DNA of 58,559 nucleotides. Origin: Chloroflexota bacterium (lineage in GTDB: Bacteria > Chloroflexota > Dehalococcoidia > GIF9 > UBA5629). The position numbers and the translations under genes are program-made. Of this stretch, positions 38,667 through 46,407 are shown in pieces (position 1 is the stretch's first letter; every line of letters begins with the position of its first letter). The stretch lies in assembly GCA_016875875.1 (NCBI GenBank), contig VGOP01000003.1, positions 162,687 through 221,245 on the forward strand, in the 5' to 3' direction. The notes under the pieces were generated by a model. It saw nothing but the letters and a program-made list of their open reading frames with translations, was not told the origin of the DNA and searched no databases.

Positions 38667-39698
38667 TTAAACAGAGTGCTTGCTCCTCACCTTGACTGAA
38701 AGCTCAGCCAGCAATTCCAATGAGTGTATGGCAGCTTCAGTGGACATGGACGCCAGCGTACAGGAAGGGGTGAGTAACCCTTGGGCGATTAGCTGCTTAA
38801 AGGGAATGCCCTCTCGAGTAAAAGGTGCCATGGCTTCACCAAGCCGGTCATACAGGCTGGCTACAGATTCTTTGGCTGAAGCCTCCTCGGCGTTAGGTAT
38901 AATGCCCCAGGCGATGCTACCGCCCCGCTCCACAAAGGCTTTCACTTCGGCAGGATAGCAGCTCAGTGAGTCGGCATAGTTATAGGCATCGAAGCTCAGT
39001 ATGTCAGTTGAGCTTTTCAGAAGCAATGACCAGTCTGTGCTGCCGCAGCAGTGCACTCCTTTAAGTCCGGTTATGCCGCTGAAAACCTCTTCCAACAAGG
39101 TCGTTACCTGCTCATTAGGAACGGCGACGAAGGCTGTGCCCAGTGAGGTCAGGTAAGGCTCGTCAACAAAGATGATAGTATTTGGTGAAATCTGGCTTAA
39201 GAAACTTTCCTGCCACATGGCTTTCAGTCGCAGAAACTTTGATAGGGCTTCAGCCAGAAGGGCGTCATAAAGTATGCCTCGTTGTTCTCGGTCGGTGACG
39301 CAGAGCCCCCAGGTGATAGGACCTGTTATTTGCCCCTTGACCATACTGGGATGCTGTTCCTTTAGAGCCAGAAAAGCATGTAGCCCGGCAGCATATTCGG
39401 CGCTTATGCCGTAGTCGTCAGAATTATCCTCCGAGGCGGCGTTATAAAGCTGCTCAAGCTGACTGTCGAAATCCGCCGTGCGTTCCACGTAGACTTTAGC
39501 CTCCTCCAGTACCACCCCGGGGAAGCCTTCGCTGAACTGGGCATACATATTCTCCAGTTGGGAGCGTTTCGGCAGTTGCGGCCAGGCAGGCAGGTCAGGC
39601 AGATATTTAGCCACCAGAGAACATGCCTCCTTCGGGTCAGTCTGAGGCATACTCCCTATAGCCGTGGGCAGACAGTTGAATTCTATTTTAGCTACCAT
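38667..39698 (-). CDS. Core-type cobalamin-independent-fold methionine synthase (core MetE)
   Basis: 343 aa, only the C-terminal catalytic barrel of MetE, which is ~750 aa in most bacteria. The zinc ligands are visible: H216-x-C218 (VHCCGS) and C313 (LTPSCTL); SFDAYNY near 235-241 is the substrate strand. The short family, described in Dehalococcoides and other anaerobes, methylates homocysteine using a methyl-corrinoid donor rather than methyltetrahydrofolate. This fits the nearby SAM-cycle genes. A UROD/MetE-superfamily methyltransferase for another thiol is the alternative. Confidence 0.82.
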   Translation of the reverse strand: MVAKIEFNCLPTAIGSMPQTDPKEACSLVAKYLPDLPAWPQLPKRSQLENMYAQFSEGFPGVVLEEAKVYVERTADFDSQLEQLYNAASEDNSDDYGISAEYAAGLHAFLALKEQHPSMVKGQITGPITWGLCVTDREQRGILYDALLAEALSKFLRLKAMWQESFLSQISPNTIIFVDEPYLTSLGTAFVAVPNEQVTTLLEEVFSGITGLKGVHCCGSTDWSLLLKSSTDILSFDAYNYADSLSCYPAEVKAFVERGGSIAWGIIPNAEEASAKESVASLYDRLGEAMAPFTREGIPFKQLIAQGLLTPSCTLASMSTEAAIHSLELLAELSVKVRSKHSV

Positions 39699-39813
39699 TT
39701 TTCAGTGCCTTGTGTTTTGTCAGGAATTGTGGGACTCTGTTCTTTGATTTATATGCTTGGAGTCTCGTTAGTGGTTGGGCACCTGGTTGAGCATAGGTTG
39801 CCTTCGGTGTCGT

Positions 39814-40005
39814 TTACACCTTAATGCGTACCAGTTCCTCCTCCTCTTTTGGTTCGAAGGGAGTAGCCAGCATATCCTCAGCCCCAATTCTCAAAGATTC
39901 TATGAGCTTCTCTTTGCTTCGTTCCTGAGCATTGACGCCGGGTAAATCTATAAGCCAGCCAATCCACCAATCTCCGCTTTTCTTAATTGCCGCTCTAAAC
40001 TCCAT
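39814..40005 (-). CDS. hicB: HicB-family antitoxin
   Basis: 63 aa from ATG 40005 (MEFRAAIKKSGDWWIGWLID), with SD AAAGGAG 11 nt upstream. An in-frame GTG at 40029 overlapping the hicA stop would give 71 aa but lacks an SD. The short partial RNase H-like fold (WIGWLIDLPGVNAQERSKEKL) is present, with no C-terminal DNA-binding domain, as in short HicB proteins. It lies directly downstream of hicA. Confidence 0.82.
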   Translation of the reverse strand: MEFRAAIKKSGDWWIGWLIDLPGVNAQERSKEKLIESLRIGAEDMLATPFEPKEEEELVRIKV

Positions 40006-40025
40006 AATAAACATCACTCCTTTCT

Positions 40026-40208
40026 TCACCGGGGCATAGGAATATCCAAATCCCTACAAATCTTCCTTGCCAGTTCGTCCACTATCTCTCTATGTCTCGG
40101 AATTTCAGTCCTATATTTGCCCTTTTGATATATGCTATGTCTTCGTCCCTCTCTCAGGAGGAATGCACCGTGATAGGTTAGATGCTTTATAAGCTCTTTC
40201 CTTTTCAC
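40026..40208 (-). CDS. hicA: HicA-family mRNA interferase toxin
   Basis: 60 aa from GTG 40208. It has a dsRNA-binding-like fold with the catalytic His in REGRRHSIYQKG (H24) and the signature IPRHREIVDELARKICRDLD. HicA cleaves mRNA and is neutralised by HicB encoded next to it. No clear -35/-10 pair is seen in the 144-bp gap upstream, which contains a family B hairpin. Confidence 0.87.
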   Translation of the reverse strand: MKRKELIKHLTYHGAFLLREGRRHSIYQKGKYRTEIPRHREIVDELARKICRDLDIPMPR

Positions 40209-40314
40209 AATTATAGCTTCTCTTTGCTTACAATTCCCACCTTATATTTTAACATGAATTCATAATACCACGATTACCTCTGGTGCGGTCAACATATTGT
40301 ATTGTTGTGTTAGT

Positions 40315-40340
40315 GTAGGGACAGGTCTTTAGACCTGTCC
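40315..40340. repeat. Dispersed hairpin repeat, family B
   Basis: GTAGGGACAGGTC-TTTA-GACCTGTCC: a perfect 9-bp stem with the same outer GTAGG end as the copy at 38601. It lies 12 bp downstream of the mtnP stop (minus strand). There is no T-run on the minus strand, so terminator activity is uncertain. Confidence 0.75.
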
Positions 40341-40352
40341 GCAAGCGACGGA

Positions 40353-41222
40353 CTACTTTATATACTTGCCGATAATTGGTGCCAGGTCTTTCTTAACCTG
40401 CTCTGGTATAAGCTTCGGGGAGGTGATTATGGCATTTTTTAGGGCGCTGGCGCAAATACAATTCCTTGCCTTAGGCAGACGGGTTATGGCTTGCCTCAGC
40501 AGCCTTTTGACGGTTTCGGTGCCTCGCCTCAGATTGTCAATGACCATGTCGACGGTCACCACCTCGTAGGTCTCTTTCCAGCAGTCATAATCGGTTACCA
40601 CAGCCATGGTGGCATAGCAGATTTCCGCCTCCCGCGCCAGTTTAGCCTCTGGCAGACCGGTCATGAAGATGACGTCAGCTCCCCACGACCGGTACAGCTC
40701 TGACTCAGCCCTGGTGGAGAACTGTGGTCCTTCCATGACGATGCAGGTGCCGCCGTCATGAGCCCGAATCTCGAGCTTGCGCGCTGAATCGTATAGTATA
40801 TCGCCGAGTACCGGGCAGAAGGGGTCGGCAAAGGCGACATGCCCCACTATACCCTTGCCGAAGAAGGTATCCTGCCTGAGGAAGGTGCGGTCGATAATCT
40901 GGTCAGGGATAACTATGTCCAGAGGCCTAATTTTCTCCTGTAGGCTGCCGACAGTGGCTACGGAGAGTATCCATTCCACGCCCAGCGACTTCATGGCGTA
41001 GATGTTGGCTTTTGACGGCAGCTCGGTGGGGCTGATGGGATGTCCCCTGCCGTGCCTGGGCAGAAAAGCCACATTCACCCCTTCCAGTTTGCCCAGTGTA
41101 ATAGCGTCGCTCGGGTCGCCGAACGGCGTCTTTATCCTTGTTTCCTTAGCCTCGGTCATGCCTTCGATTTGGTACAGCCCACTCCCGCCGATAATGCCAA
41201 CTTTAGCTTCAGTCATATTCAA
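40353..41222 (-). CDS. mtnP: S-methyl-5'-thioadenosine phosphorylase
   Basis: 289 aa. GIIGGSGLYQIEGM at the N-terminus, FLPRHGRGHPISPTELP (phosphate and purine site) and MEGPQFSTRAESELYRSWGA are characteristic. It splits MTA into adenine and methylthioribose-1-phosphate, which MtnA (44764-45786) isomerises. SD GAGGAGG. A related 6-oxopurine specificity cannot be excluded, but the nearby mtnA supports MTA. Confidence 0.92.
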   Translation of the reverse strand: MNMTEAKVGIIGGSGLYQIEGMTEAKETRIKTPFGDPSDAITLGKLEGVNVAFLPRHGRGHPISPTELPSKANIYAMKSLGVEWILSVATVGSLQEKIRPLDIVIPDQIIDRTFLRQDTFFGKGIVGHVAFADPFCPVLGDILYDSARKLEIRAHDGGTCIVMEGPQFSTRAESELYRSWGADVIFMTGLPEAKLAREAEICYATMAVVTDYDCWKETYEVVTVDMVIDNLRRGTETVKRLLRQAITRLPKARNCICASALKNAIITSPKLIPEQVKKDLAPIIGKYIK

Positions 41223-41255
41223 GCCTCCTCGTTATAAATGTAAAAATCAAATATC

Positions 41256-41339
41256 AAAAGTCAAAATGGCATCTCGAAGATTATCGTTGTAATCGGATAA
41301 TATCGCTGTAATCGAAAAATTTCTGCCATTTTGACTTTT
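41256..41339. repeat. 84-bp element with 16-bp perfect inverted ends
   Basis: AAAAGTCAAAATGGCA (41256-41271) and TGCCATTTTGACTTTT (41324-41339) are exact inverted repeats. Inside, TATCG(T/C)TGTAATCG occurs twice in direct orientation. It reaches into the stop codon (41338-41340) of the RCK_C gene and occupies the leader of mtnP. It looks like a small non-autonomous palindromic element. Related CAAAAGTTAAAGG words recur at ~45790. Confidence 0.7.
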
Positions 41340-42006
41340 AGCCTTTAACCTTTAACTTCTCCGTTTCCCCGTAGCACAGCAGGTGGTCTCCAGCCTGCAC
41401 AACCTCTTTAGCTCCGGGCGAAGGTAATACCTTGTCGCCTCTTTCAATCGCCAGTATGGTGATTTTGTGCTTTGCCAGGCTGGTGTTGCCTATTTTACAG
41501 CCCACCTCCGGCGCTTTCTCGGCTATGGTCAGGCGGGCTATGCTGTAGTCGCCTGCCTGATGAATTATTTCCGCGTTTGCTAGTTCAGCCTTGAAATATG
41601 CCGAACGCTTCAGCCGGTTGACTATTAGGGTCGCCAGCTTATCCAGGACGCCTATCCAGAACAGCACCAGCAGGGCAACTGCTGGCAGTGCTGCGAGGAT
41701 GAGGACAAAGGGTGAGGTCGGTTTCGATGGTTGCATACCGAATATGACAAACATGAATATCAAAATTAAGAACAGTACGATGCCGACGCTGCCCAAAAAC
41801 ATCAGATAGCTGGCTATCTGTCGACGCCTGGGATGGCCAACTATATCTTCTGACTCTCTGGTGGTAAAGCCGCTAGTGGTTAGCGCTGACAACGCCTGGA
41901 AGCGGGCTCTCGACCGCTCCATGCCGGTAGCTTCCAGCGCAATGGAGCCGAACCACAGTAAAAATAGCCATACCGTGATGAACACCAGCATCAATGCAGG
42001 TTGCAT
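41338..42006 (-). CDS. Membrane protein with K+-channel-like pore segment and RCK_C (TrkA-C) domain
   Basis: 222 aa with SD GGAGGGG. TM segments are at ~5-25, 64-90 and 98-122. Between TM1 and TM2, ALSALTTSGFTTRESE (38-53) resembles the TrkH/KtrB selectivity-filter loop TTxGF. A cytoplasmic TrkA C-terminal domain spans ~148-220 (ITILAIERGDKVLPSPG, AGDHLLCYG). It is too small to be a full TrkH channel unless it oligomerises. Cation-linked sensing or transport is likely; the substrate is not known. Confidence 0.8.
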   Translation of the reverse strand: MQPALMLVFITVWLFLLWFGSIALEATGMERSRARFQALSALTTSGFTTRESEDIVGHPRRRQIASYLMFLGSVGIVLFLILIFMFVIFGMQPSKPTSPFVLILAALPAVALLVLFWIGVLDKLATLIVNRLKRSAYFKAELANAEIIHQAGDYSIARLTIAEKAPEVGCKIGNTSLAKHKITILAIERGDKVLPSPGAKEVVQAGDHLLCYGETEKLKVKG

Positions 42007-42054
42007 TTTACCCCTCCGTATTTAGACTTGCCCAGCTACTAGGGCTGTGCGGAA

Positions 42055-42092
42055 ATGCAAAGATTATACTTGGAAATCTCGTTGCTGACAAT
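42055..42092. repeat. Degenerate repeat, copy 1 (GCAAAGATTATACTTGG)
   Basis: The stretch ATGCAAAGATTATACTTGG and the following GACAAT recur imperfectly at 44080-44116, and the core GATTATACTTG(A/G) occurs again at ~46493-46504. The first two copies bracket the A+T-rich island 42.1-44.1 kb in direct orientation. The 42007-42652 gap contains this repeat, the family A/C block and the 119-bp element, and no gene. Confidence 0.5.
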
Positions 42093-42113
42093 CAAGCGTG
42101 CTCTTCCCCCCGC

Positions 42114-42367
42114 TCATCCTGAGCCTGTCGAAGGATCTGAGCCTTCCCTCTGTCATTGCGAGGCACGCAGTGCCGTGGTAATCTCATCGCCTTATTTATT
42201 CTCTCTCCCCTGTTCCCCCGCTTATTCTGACCCCTTCCTCCCCGTTCATCCTGAGCCCGTCGAAGGATTCCTGCCTTCCTTCTGTCATTGCGAGGAGCAC
42301 CAGCGACGAAGCAATCTCGGCGGAGAGTAGGCGGGTATGAGATTGCCACGCCTTCGGCTCGCAATGA
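42114..42367. repeat. Cluster of dispersed repeats (families A and C)
   Basis: Two copies of TCATCCTGAGCCTGTCGAAG(GAT) (42114-42137 and, as TTCATCCTGAGCCCGTCG..., 42246-42270), alternating with three copies of family A (TGTCATTGCGAGG...: 42151-42185, 42283-42318, and inverted 42339-42367). Open frames across this stretch on both strands translate the repeats (HPEPVEG and similar) and are not genes. Confidence 0.8.
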
Positions 42368-42436
42368 CCCCGGGAACACTTGGGTCATTTGAATTTGTTT
42401 AGGATTTGGTGCTTAGGGTTTAGGATTTAATGCTCA

Positions 42437-42555
42437 CCCTCACCTTAATCCTCTCCCGTCGAGGGAGAGGAGATTAAATATTAAGTCTCTCTCCCCAGGC
42501 GAGAGAAAATCTATAGAATCCTCTCTCCCCTGGAGGGAGAGAGTTAGAGTGAGGG
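42437..42555. repeat. 119-bp palindromic repeat with CCCTCAC ends
   Basis: It begins CCCTCACCTTAATCCTCTCCC and ends with the near inverse (GGGAGAGAGTTAGAGTGAGGG). Internal GAGGGAGAGG and CTCTCTCCCC blocks add further hairpins. It is MITE-like, with no coding potential. A TTTGAATTTGTTTAGGATTT word at 42387-42429, just upstream, recurs at 46408-46620. Confidence 0.7.
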
Positions 42556-42652
42556 GGAAAAGCAGGTATTCTATTTCTCTTTGGCTGGGTGTATAATCGG
42601 GGTGGTATCCAGTCCAAGTAGTTGAATGCAATGCCGAGAGGGGGTCAATCTA

Positions 42653-42745
42653 ATGATTAGAATATTACTCAACATACTTATAGCCCTGGTTCTTATCGCA
42701 CTGATATGGTGGGTGCTTACCAGGTTCATCTGCCCTATGTTTTGA
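42653..42745 (+). CDS. Putative 30-aa single-span membrane peptide
   Basis: A short ORF from ATG 42653 with purine-rich GAGAGGGGG 7-8 nt upstream. It reads MIRILLNILIALVLIALIWW followed by VLTRFICPMF: a single hydrophobic helix from residue 3 to 22 with a Trp-Trp interface and one Cys. TATAAT at 42592-42597 could be a -10 box for it. It is unlike any family I know with certainty; chance is possible, but the SD, hydrophobicity and free-standing location favour a real gene. Confidence 0.45.
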   Translation: MIRILLNILIALVLIALIWWVLTRFICPMF

Positions 42746-42819
42746 TGCAGATTTAGCTCTCGCTCCAAATTTGTATCAGAAGCTATTCTGATTATTTTTA
42801 ACCAGCGGTTTATGTCGAG

Positions 42820-43989
42820 ATGAAGGGGAGCATGGCGCTGTTGATTAGGAAGTTGTCAGATATCTTCGTGAGTAAGTTATTTGCGGTTGTCCTGATTTCA
42901 CTTTTACTATTCTGCCTAAGTATTTTCCCAACAGCCAATGCATCTGCGCAGAACTGCTACGCGGATTGGGATATTACTGGTATGAGTGGCATTAAGACCA
43001 ATTACCAGTCCGGGGAAACCATCAGTGGTAGTGTAAGCTTCAAGATAAACAATCCGCCTGACGTCCCAGCGTGTATTCAACAGATTTTGGTAGGGCTAGT
43101 CGATTCGCAAAATACGGTCGTTGATGTTAAATGCATATATGATGGGGTACCGAAGGTGTGCCCCCAGTGGACAACTGGCACGGTAAGCGTTCATTGGGAC
43201 AATCCAGGTATTCCTGGTACCTATCGACTCCGTGCCATGCAAGACGGCAACTATTCTTGCTCAGATGCCGAGCTAAATTTTCGTTCAAAGGAAGCAAACA
43301 AAACATATAAAACTATAGCCACAATAACAATCTCTGGTGGTCCTCCACCACCGCCACCTCCTCCTCCAATATCAGAGTGGTTGAAAGCGGCGGTGAAAAA
43401 AATTCAAGATTCGGTAGCACAAATCGGGCAGACAATAAGCTCAATAATCCAACGAATATGGCATATAATAAAGACTAAGGTATTGCCGCTGGCTATTGTG
43501 GTCATAGTCGCAATAGTCCTTTGGAAAATTATAGGAGGAAGACCCCCGCCACGACCATCCAAGCGACCTTATATCCCAAAATGGACTTTCGAAGCACAAG
43601 GTATGGAAAATGAAAAAGAATTTAAAATTTGGGATGAGATCAAATACTTCCGACAACGGAAAAGTTGTAAAACTGAGCCAGATTATCAAGAAGAACTTTA
43701 TAGATACCTAAACAGAAAATTTCCTAATGCGGAAGAGCAAGTATTAGTTGGGCCCCAAGCAAAAATCGACATAAAAATAGATAAGATTGGAATTGAAATT
43801 AAGGTGTCTACAAAAGCTTCTGATTTTCATAAATTACGTGGTCAAATACATAATTACACATTTTATTTTGACCTAGTATATGTTGTTTTGTTCGACCCAA
43901 AATTTTCGGATGCTCAATTTGATGTATTAAAAACAGAAATCCTAAGAGATTGGCCGAATGGTGTTGGCGTGATTACGAAACCCGGTTAA
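42820..43989 (+). CDS. Membrane-anchored protein with PD-(D/E)xK-like cytoplasmic domain
   Basis: 389 aa. A signal sequence or anchor (~17-42) is followed by an extracytoplasmic beta-rich domain with three to four Cys pairs (~46-172), a Pro9 linker (175-183), an amphipathic helix, a TM helix (221-238) and a basic Pro/Arg hinge. The cytoplasmic domain (~285-389) has E291/E292 in EELYRYL, then D317 and E326-I-K328 (KIDIKI...GIEIKV) and GQIHNY, the arrangement of PD-(D/E)xK nuclease-fold domains. An outside sensor with an inside nuclease-like effector would be unusual. The second half is visibly A+T-richer than its neighbours, suggesting transfer. The start may be ATG 42820 or 42832. Confidence 0.7.
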   Translation: MKGSMALLIRKLSDIFVSKLFAVVLISLLLFCLSIFPTANASAQNCYADWDITGMSGIKTNYQSGETISGSVSFKINNPPDVPACIQQILVGLVDSQNTVVDVKCIYDGVPKVCPQWTTGTVSVHWDNPGIPGTYRLRAMQDGNYSCSDAELNFRSKEANKTYKTIATITISGGPPPPPPPPPISEWLKAAVKKIQDSVAQIGQTISSIIQRIWHIIKTKVLPLAIVVIVAIVLWKIIGGRPPPRPSKRPYIPKWTFEAQGMENEKEFKIWDEIKYFRQRKSCKTEPDYQEELYRYLNRKFPNAEEQVLVGPQAKIDIKIDKIGIEIKVSTKASDFHKLRGQIHNYTFYFDLVYVVLFDPKFSDAQFDVLKTEILRDWPNGVGVITKPG

Positions 43990-44079
43990 CTACTTTCAAA
44001 GCATCTCCTTAGCATAAACGCAGGTTACATTTTGGTCCCTTGTAGTCGGGCAGACTTGCTGCCAATCTATAATGCAAAC

Positions 44080-44116
44080 TGCAAGATTATACTTGGGAAC
44101 CGCGATAGCGACAATT
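44080..44116. repeat. Degenerate repeat, copy 2 (GCAAGATTATACTTGGG)
   Basis: CTGCAAGATTATACTTGGGA with GACAAT 17 bp further on matches the copy at 42055-42092 at roughly 30 of 38 positions when aligned by eye. The gap 43990-44198 otherwise holds no recognisable gene. Confidence 0.45.
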
Positions 44117-44198
44117 ATCCTATGTTGAGTTTCATTCATAATTACAAACAACGATTAAAGTTATGGATAGATCAAAATTGAACAAAATCGCTGCACTT

Positions 44199-44690
44199 TT
44201 ATTTAGTGGTGGTTTTTAAATGTTTTAAAGCCTCTTTAGCCATTTGTTCAAAATATTCGGCATATCCTTTTTGTCTGCCTGGCTGGGTCCTAAAGTGGTT
44301 AATAAAGGGTTCTAACCGTTCCCACATTGCGTTAGCCATTTGCCATATACCTTGAGGTGCTTCTGAATAACTACTGTAGCCTGTTTTTAAGAAGAAGCCG
44401 ACGTTGTCAAGCGCATTAATGGTTCTTTCTATAGAATGAACTCGCTCTCTACCTATCTGGTCTAGTATTTTGGGTATATTTTTAAAATCCAAGTGTCCTT
44501 TATCTACAAGTGTATAAATATAATTTCTGTCTTCTCTGGCCTTATCATTATCCACAGTATCAATGATTCTTGCCATTACAGAGTAATCACGTGCTTTACG
44601 GGATTCATCACGATTTTTCCAGGTAATATACCCTACCACTGCGGATATAATTAACGCAAATGCAGAAAAGATAATACTAATCCAGCCCAT
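44199..44690 (-). CDS. Small membrane-anchored protein (DUF4760-like)
   Basis: 163 aa. One N-terminal TM helix (~3-23) is followed by a charged helical cytoplasmic domain (DYSVMARIIDTVDNDKARED; RTINALDNVGFFLKTGY; MANAMWERLEPFINHFR). This is the layout of DUF4760 proteins of unknown function. It is A+T-rich like the nuclease-like gene that it faces. No partner is obvious. Confidence 0.65.
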   Translation of the reverse strand: MGWISIIFSAFALIISAVVGYITWKNRDESRKARDYSVMARIIDTVDNDKAREDRNYIYTLVDKGHLDFKNIPKILDQIGRERVHSIERTINALDNVGFFLKTGYSSYSEAPQGIWQMANAMWERLEPFINHFRTQPGRQKGYAEYFEQMAKEALKHLKTTTK

Positions 44691-44763
44691 ACTCTACGAT
44701 TATAAACCTCTATGTAAATTCAATCAAAGATGTAGTTGTAGATCCATTGCTCTTAAATAAATC

Positions 44764-45786
44764 TTACCTTAGTAATTCCTTAAATCTCTCTGTATATAGT
44801 TTCGTAATTATACCTTTCTCGGTGATGATGGCGGTTATGTATTTGTGCGGGGTGATGTCGAAGGCGGGGTTGGCGGCTTTGACGCCCTTTGGCGCCAGGC
44901 GGATGCCGCCGATGCTAGTTACCTCTTCGGGATCGCGCTCTTCGATGGGTATTTGGGTGCCGGATTTCAAAGACAAATCGATGGTGCTGGTGGGCGCTGC
45001 CACATAGAACGGTATGCCGTTTTCTTTAGCCAGTACGGCTAGGGTGTAGGAGCCGATTTTGTTGGCGGTGTCACCGTTGGCGGCAATCCTGTCGGCACCG
45101 AGCAGCACGCAGTTCACCTTGCCCCTGTTTATGAAATAGCCAGCCATGGAATCGGTAATTAGAGTTACCGGTATGTCGTCCTGCATCAGCTCCCAGGTGG
45201 TGAGGCGGGTGCCCTGGAGCAGCGGGCGCGTCTCGGTGGCGATGGCCTCGATTTTTTTGCCCTGCTTCGCGGCGGCTTTGATGACGCCTAAAGCCGTGCC
45301 GTAGCCGGCAGTAGCCAGTGGACCGGCGTTGCAGTGGGTCAGTATGACAAAGCCATCCTTGATAAGCTCAGCGCCGATACGGCTGAGACGCTCGGTGGCG
45401 GCTTGTTCATCGGCGTGAATTGCCTTTGCCTCATCGATGAGCGACTGCTTTATGGTGGCGAAATCAGCCACTGTAGCCGCCTGTTTCATGCGGTCGATGG
45501 CGCGGAATATATTGACCGCCGTGGGTCTGGCTGAGGCGAAGGCGCGCAGGATTTTATCAAGTTGACTGAGGAACCTTGCCTTATTCTGTGCCTTTATATT
45601 TTGTGCGCCGAGGGCGATGCCGTAGGCGGCAGCCACGCCGATTGCTGGCGCGCCGCGCACCTTCAGCGACTTGATGGCGGCGACGACCTCGGTGTAGCTG
45701 TGGAGCTCGACAAAGACCAGCTTGCCAGGCAGTTTTGTCTGGTCGATGATTTTAATTTTGTTCCCCAGATATTCAATCGGTTTCAT
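44764..45786 (-). CDS. mtnA: Methylthioribose-1-phosphate isomerase
   Basis: 340 aa; converts MTR-1-P to methylthioribulose-1-P in MTA salvage. The catalytic C152 (THCNAGPLATAGYGTALG) and D232 (LLGADRIAANGDTANKIG) correspond to the known Cys/Asp pair; ATETRPLLQGTRLT is conserved. It has no good SD. It works directly after MtnP, encoded 3.5 kb away. No later salvage gene (mtnB, C, D) is visible in the window. Confidence 0.95.
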   Translation of the reverse strand: MKPIEYLGNKIKIIDQTKLPGKLVFVELHSYTEVVAAIKSLKVRGAPAIGVAAAYGIALGAQNIKAQNKARFLSQLDKILRAFASARPTAVNIFRAIDRMKQAATVADFATIKQSLIDEAKAIHADEQAATERLSRIGAELIKDGFVILTHCNAGPLATAGYGTALGVIKAAAKQGKKIEAIATETRPLLQGTRLTTWELMQDDIPVTLITDSMAGYFINRGKVNCVLLGADRIAANGDTANKIGSYTLAVLAKENGIPFYVAAPTSTIDLSLKSGTQIPIEERDPEEVTSIGGIRLAPKGVKAANPAFDITPHKYITAIITEKGIITKLYTERFKELLR

Positions 45787-45853
45787 GATAAGTCAAAAGT
45801 TAAAGGCCAAAGGTCAAAATTACAAATTAAAAGTTAAAATTAAATGTCTACTT

Positions 45854-46309
45854 TTAGGTACTTGGGTTGCTTCGCCTCCAGTCAATCAATGCTTTTTTCA
45901 GGTTTTCGAGGAACAGGTCGCGGTCGCTGGGGGTTATATTTACATTCCAGCCTTTTTTTCGAATTATTTGCACGGTGCGCTCGTTTGAGAAACAGGTGGC
46001 GAAGTTGATGCCGAAGGTCGCCCCCTCTGGCTTGGCGGCAGTTTCCAGGTTGTCGAAGGGGATATTGAAAGAGAATGGGCCACCGAGGACTATTCTAAAC
46101 TTGCTATCGAGTATCTGGTACTTCCTGGGAAGTATTGCCCAGTATAAGGCAGCCATAAGGATGGTTGTGGCAAACATGCCAATCGCTGCCTCGACTTCGG
46201 CGATGAATAGATAATATACCCCGGCAATGATGAAGAACACAGGCAGCACCATAATGGCTTTAAGATATACGTCATAGCGGGGGATGTCTTCGTAAATTAC
46301 AGCGTCCAT
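45854..46309 (-). CDS. Membrane protein with bacterial PH-like domain
   Basis: 151 aa with SD AGGAG. Two TM helices (~17-34, 40-59) are followed by a beta-rich domain, PRKYQILDSKFRIVLGGPFS to IPFDNLETA, and a final helix FLENLKKAL. This is the layout of the short bacterial PH-domain membrane proteins. Function unknown. Confidence 0.7.
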   Translation of the reverse strand: MDAVIYEDIPRYDVYLKAIMVLPVFFIIAGVYYLFIAEVEAAIGMFATTILMAALYWAILPRKYQILDSKFRIVLGGPFSFNIPFDNLETAAKPEGATFGINFATCFSNERTVQIIRKKGWNVNITPSDRDLFLENLKKALIDWRRSNPST

Positions 46310-46407
46310 TTAACAGCTCCTATCCAACTCCAGTGCGGGGCATCTGATACAGGTTCTCGGATATACATATTAGCTGAAAATACCCCGCAATGCTACATGC
46401 GCCTGGG

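Noticed and set aside
40205-40216. TATAAT box directly before hicA
   Set aside because: It is one base from the start codon, too close to be the -10 of that gene, and no -35 is spaced correctly.
42055-42388. Open frames on both strands (91 and 98 aa) translating HPEPVEG-type peptides
   Set aside because: They lie over repeat families A and C; the peptides are the known translation of these repeats and there is no SD.
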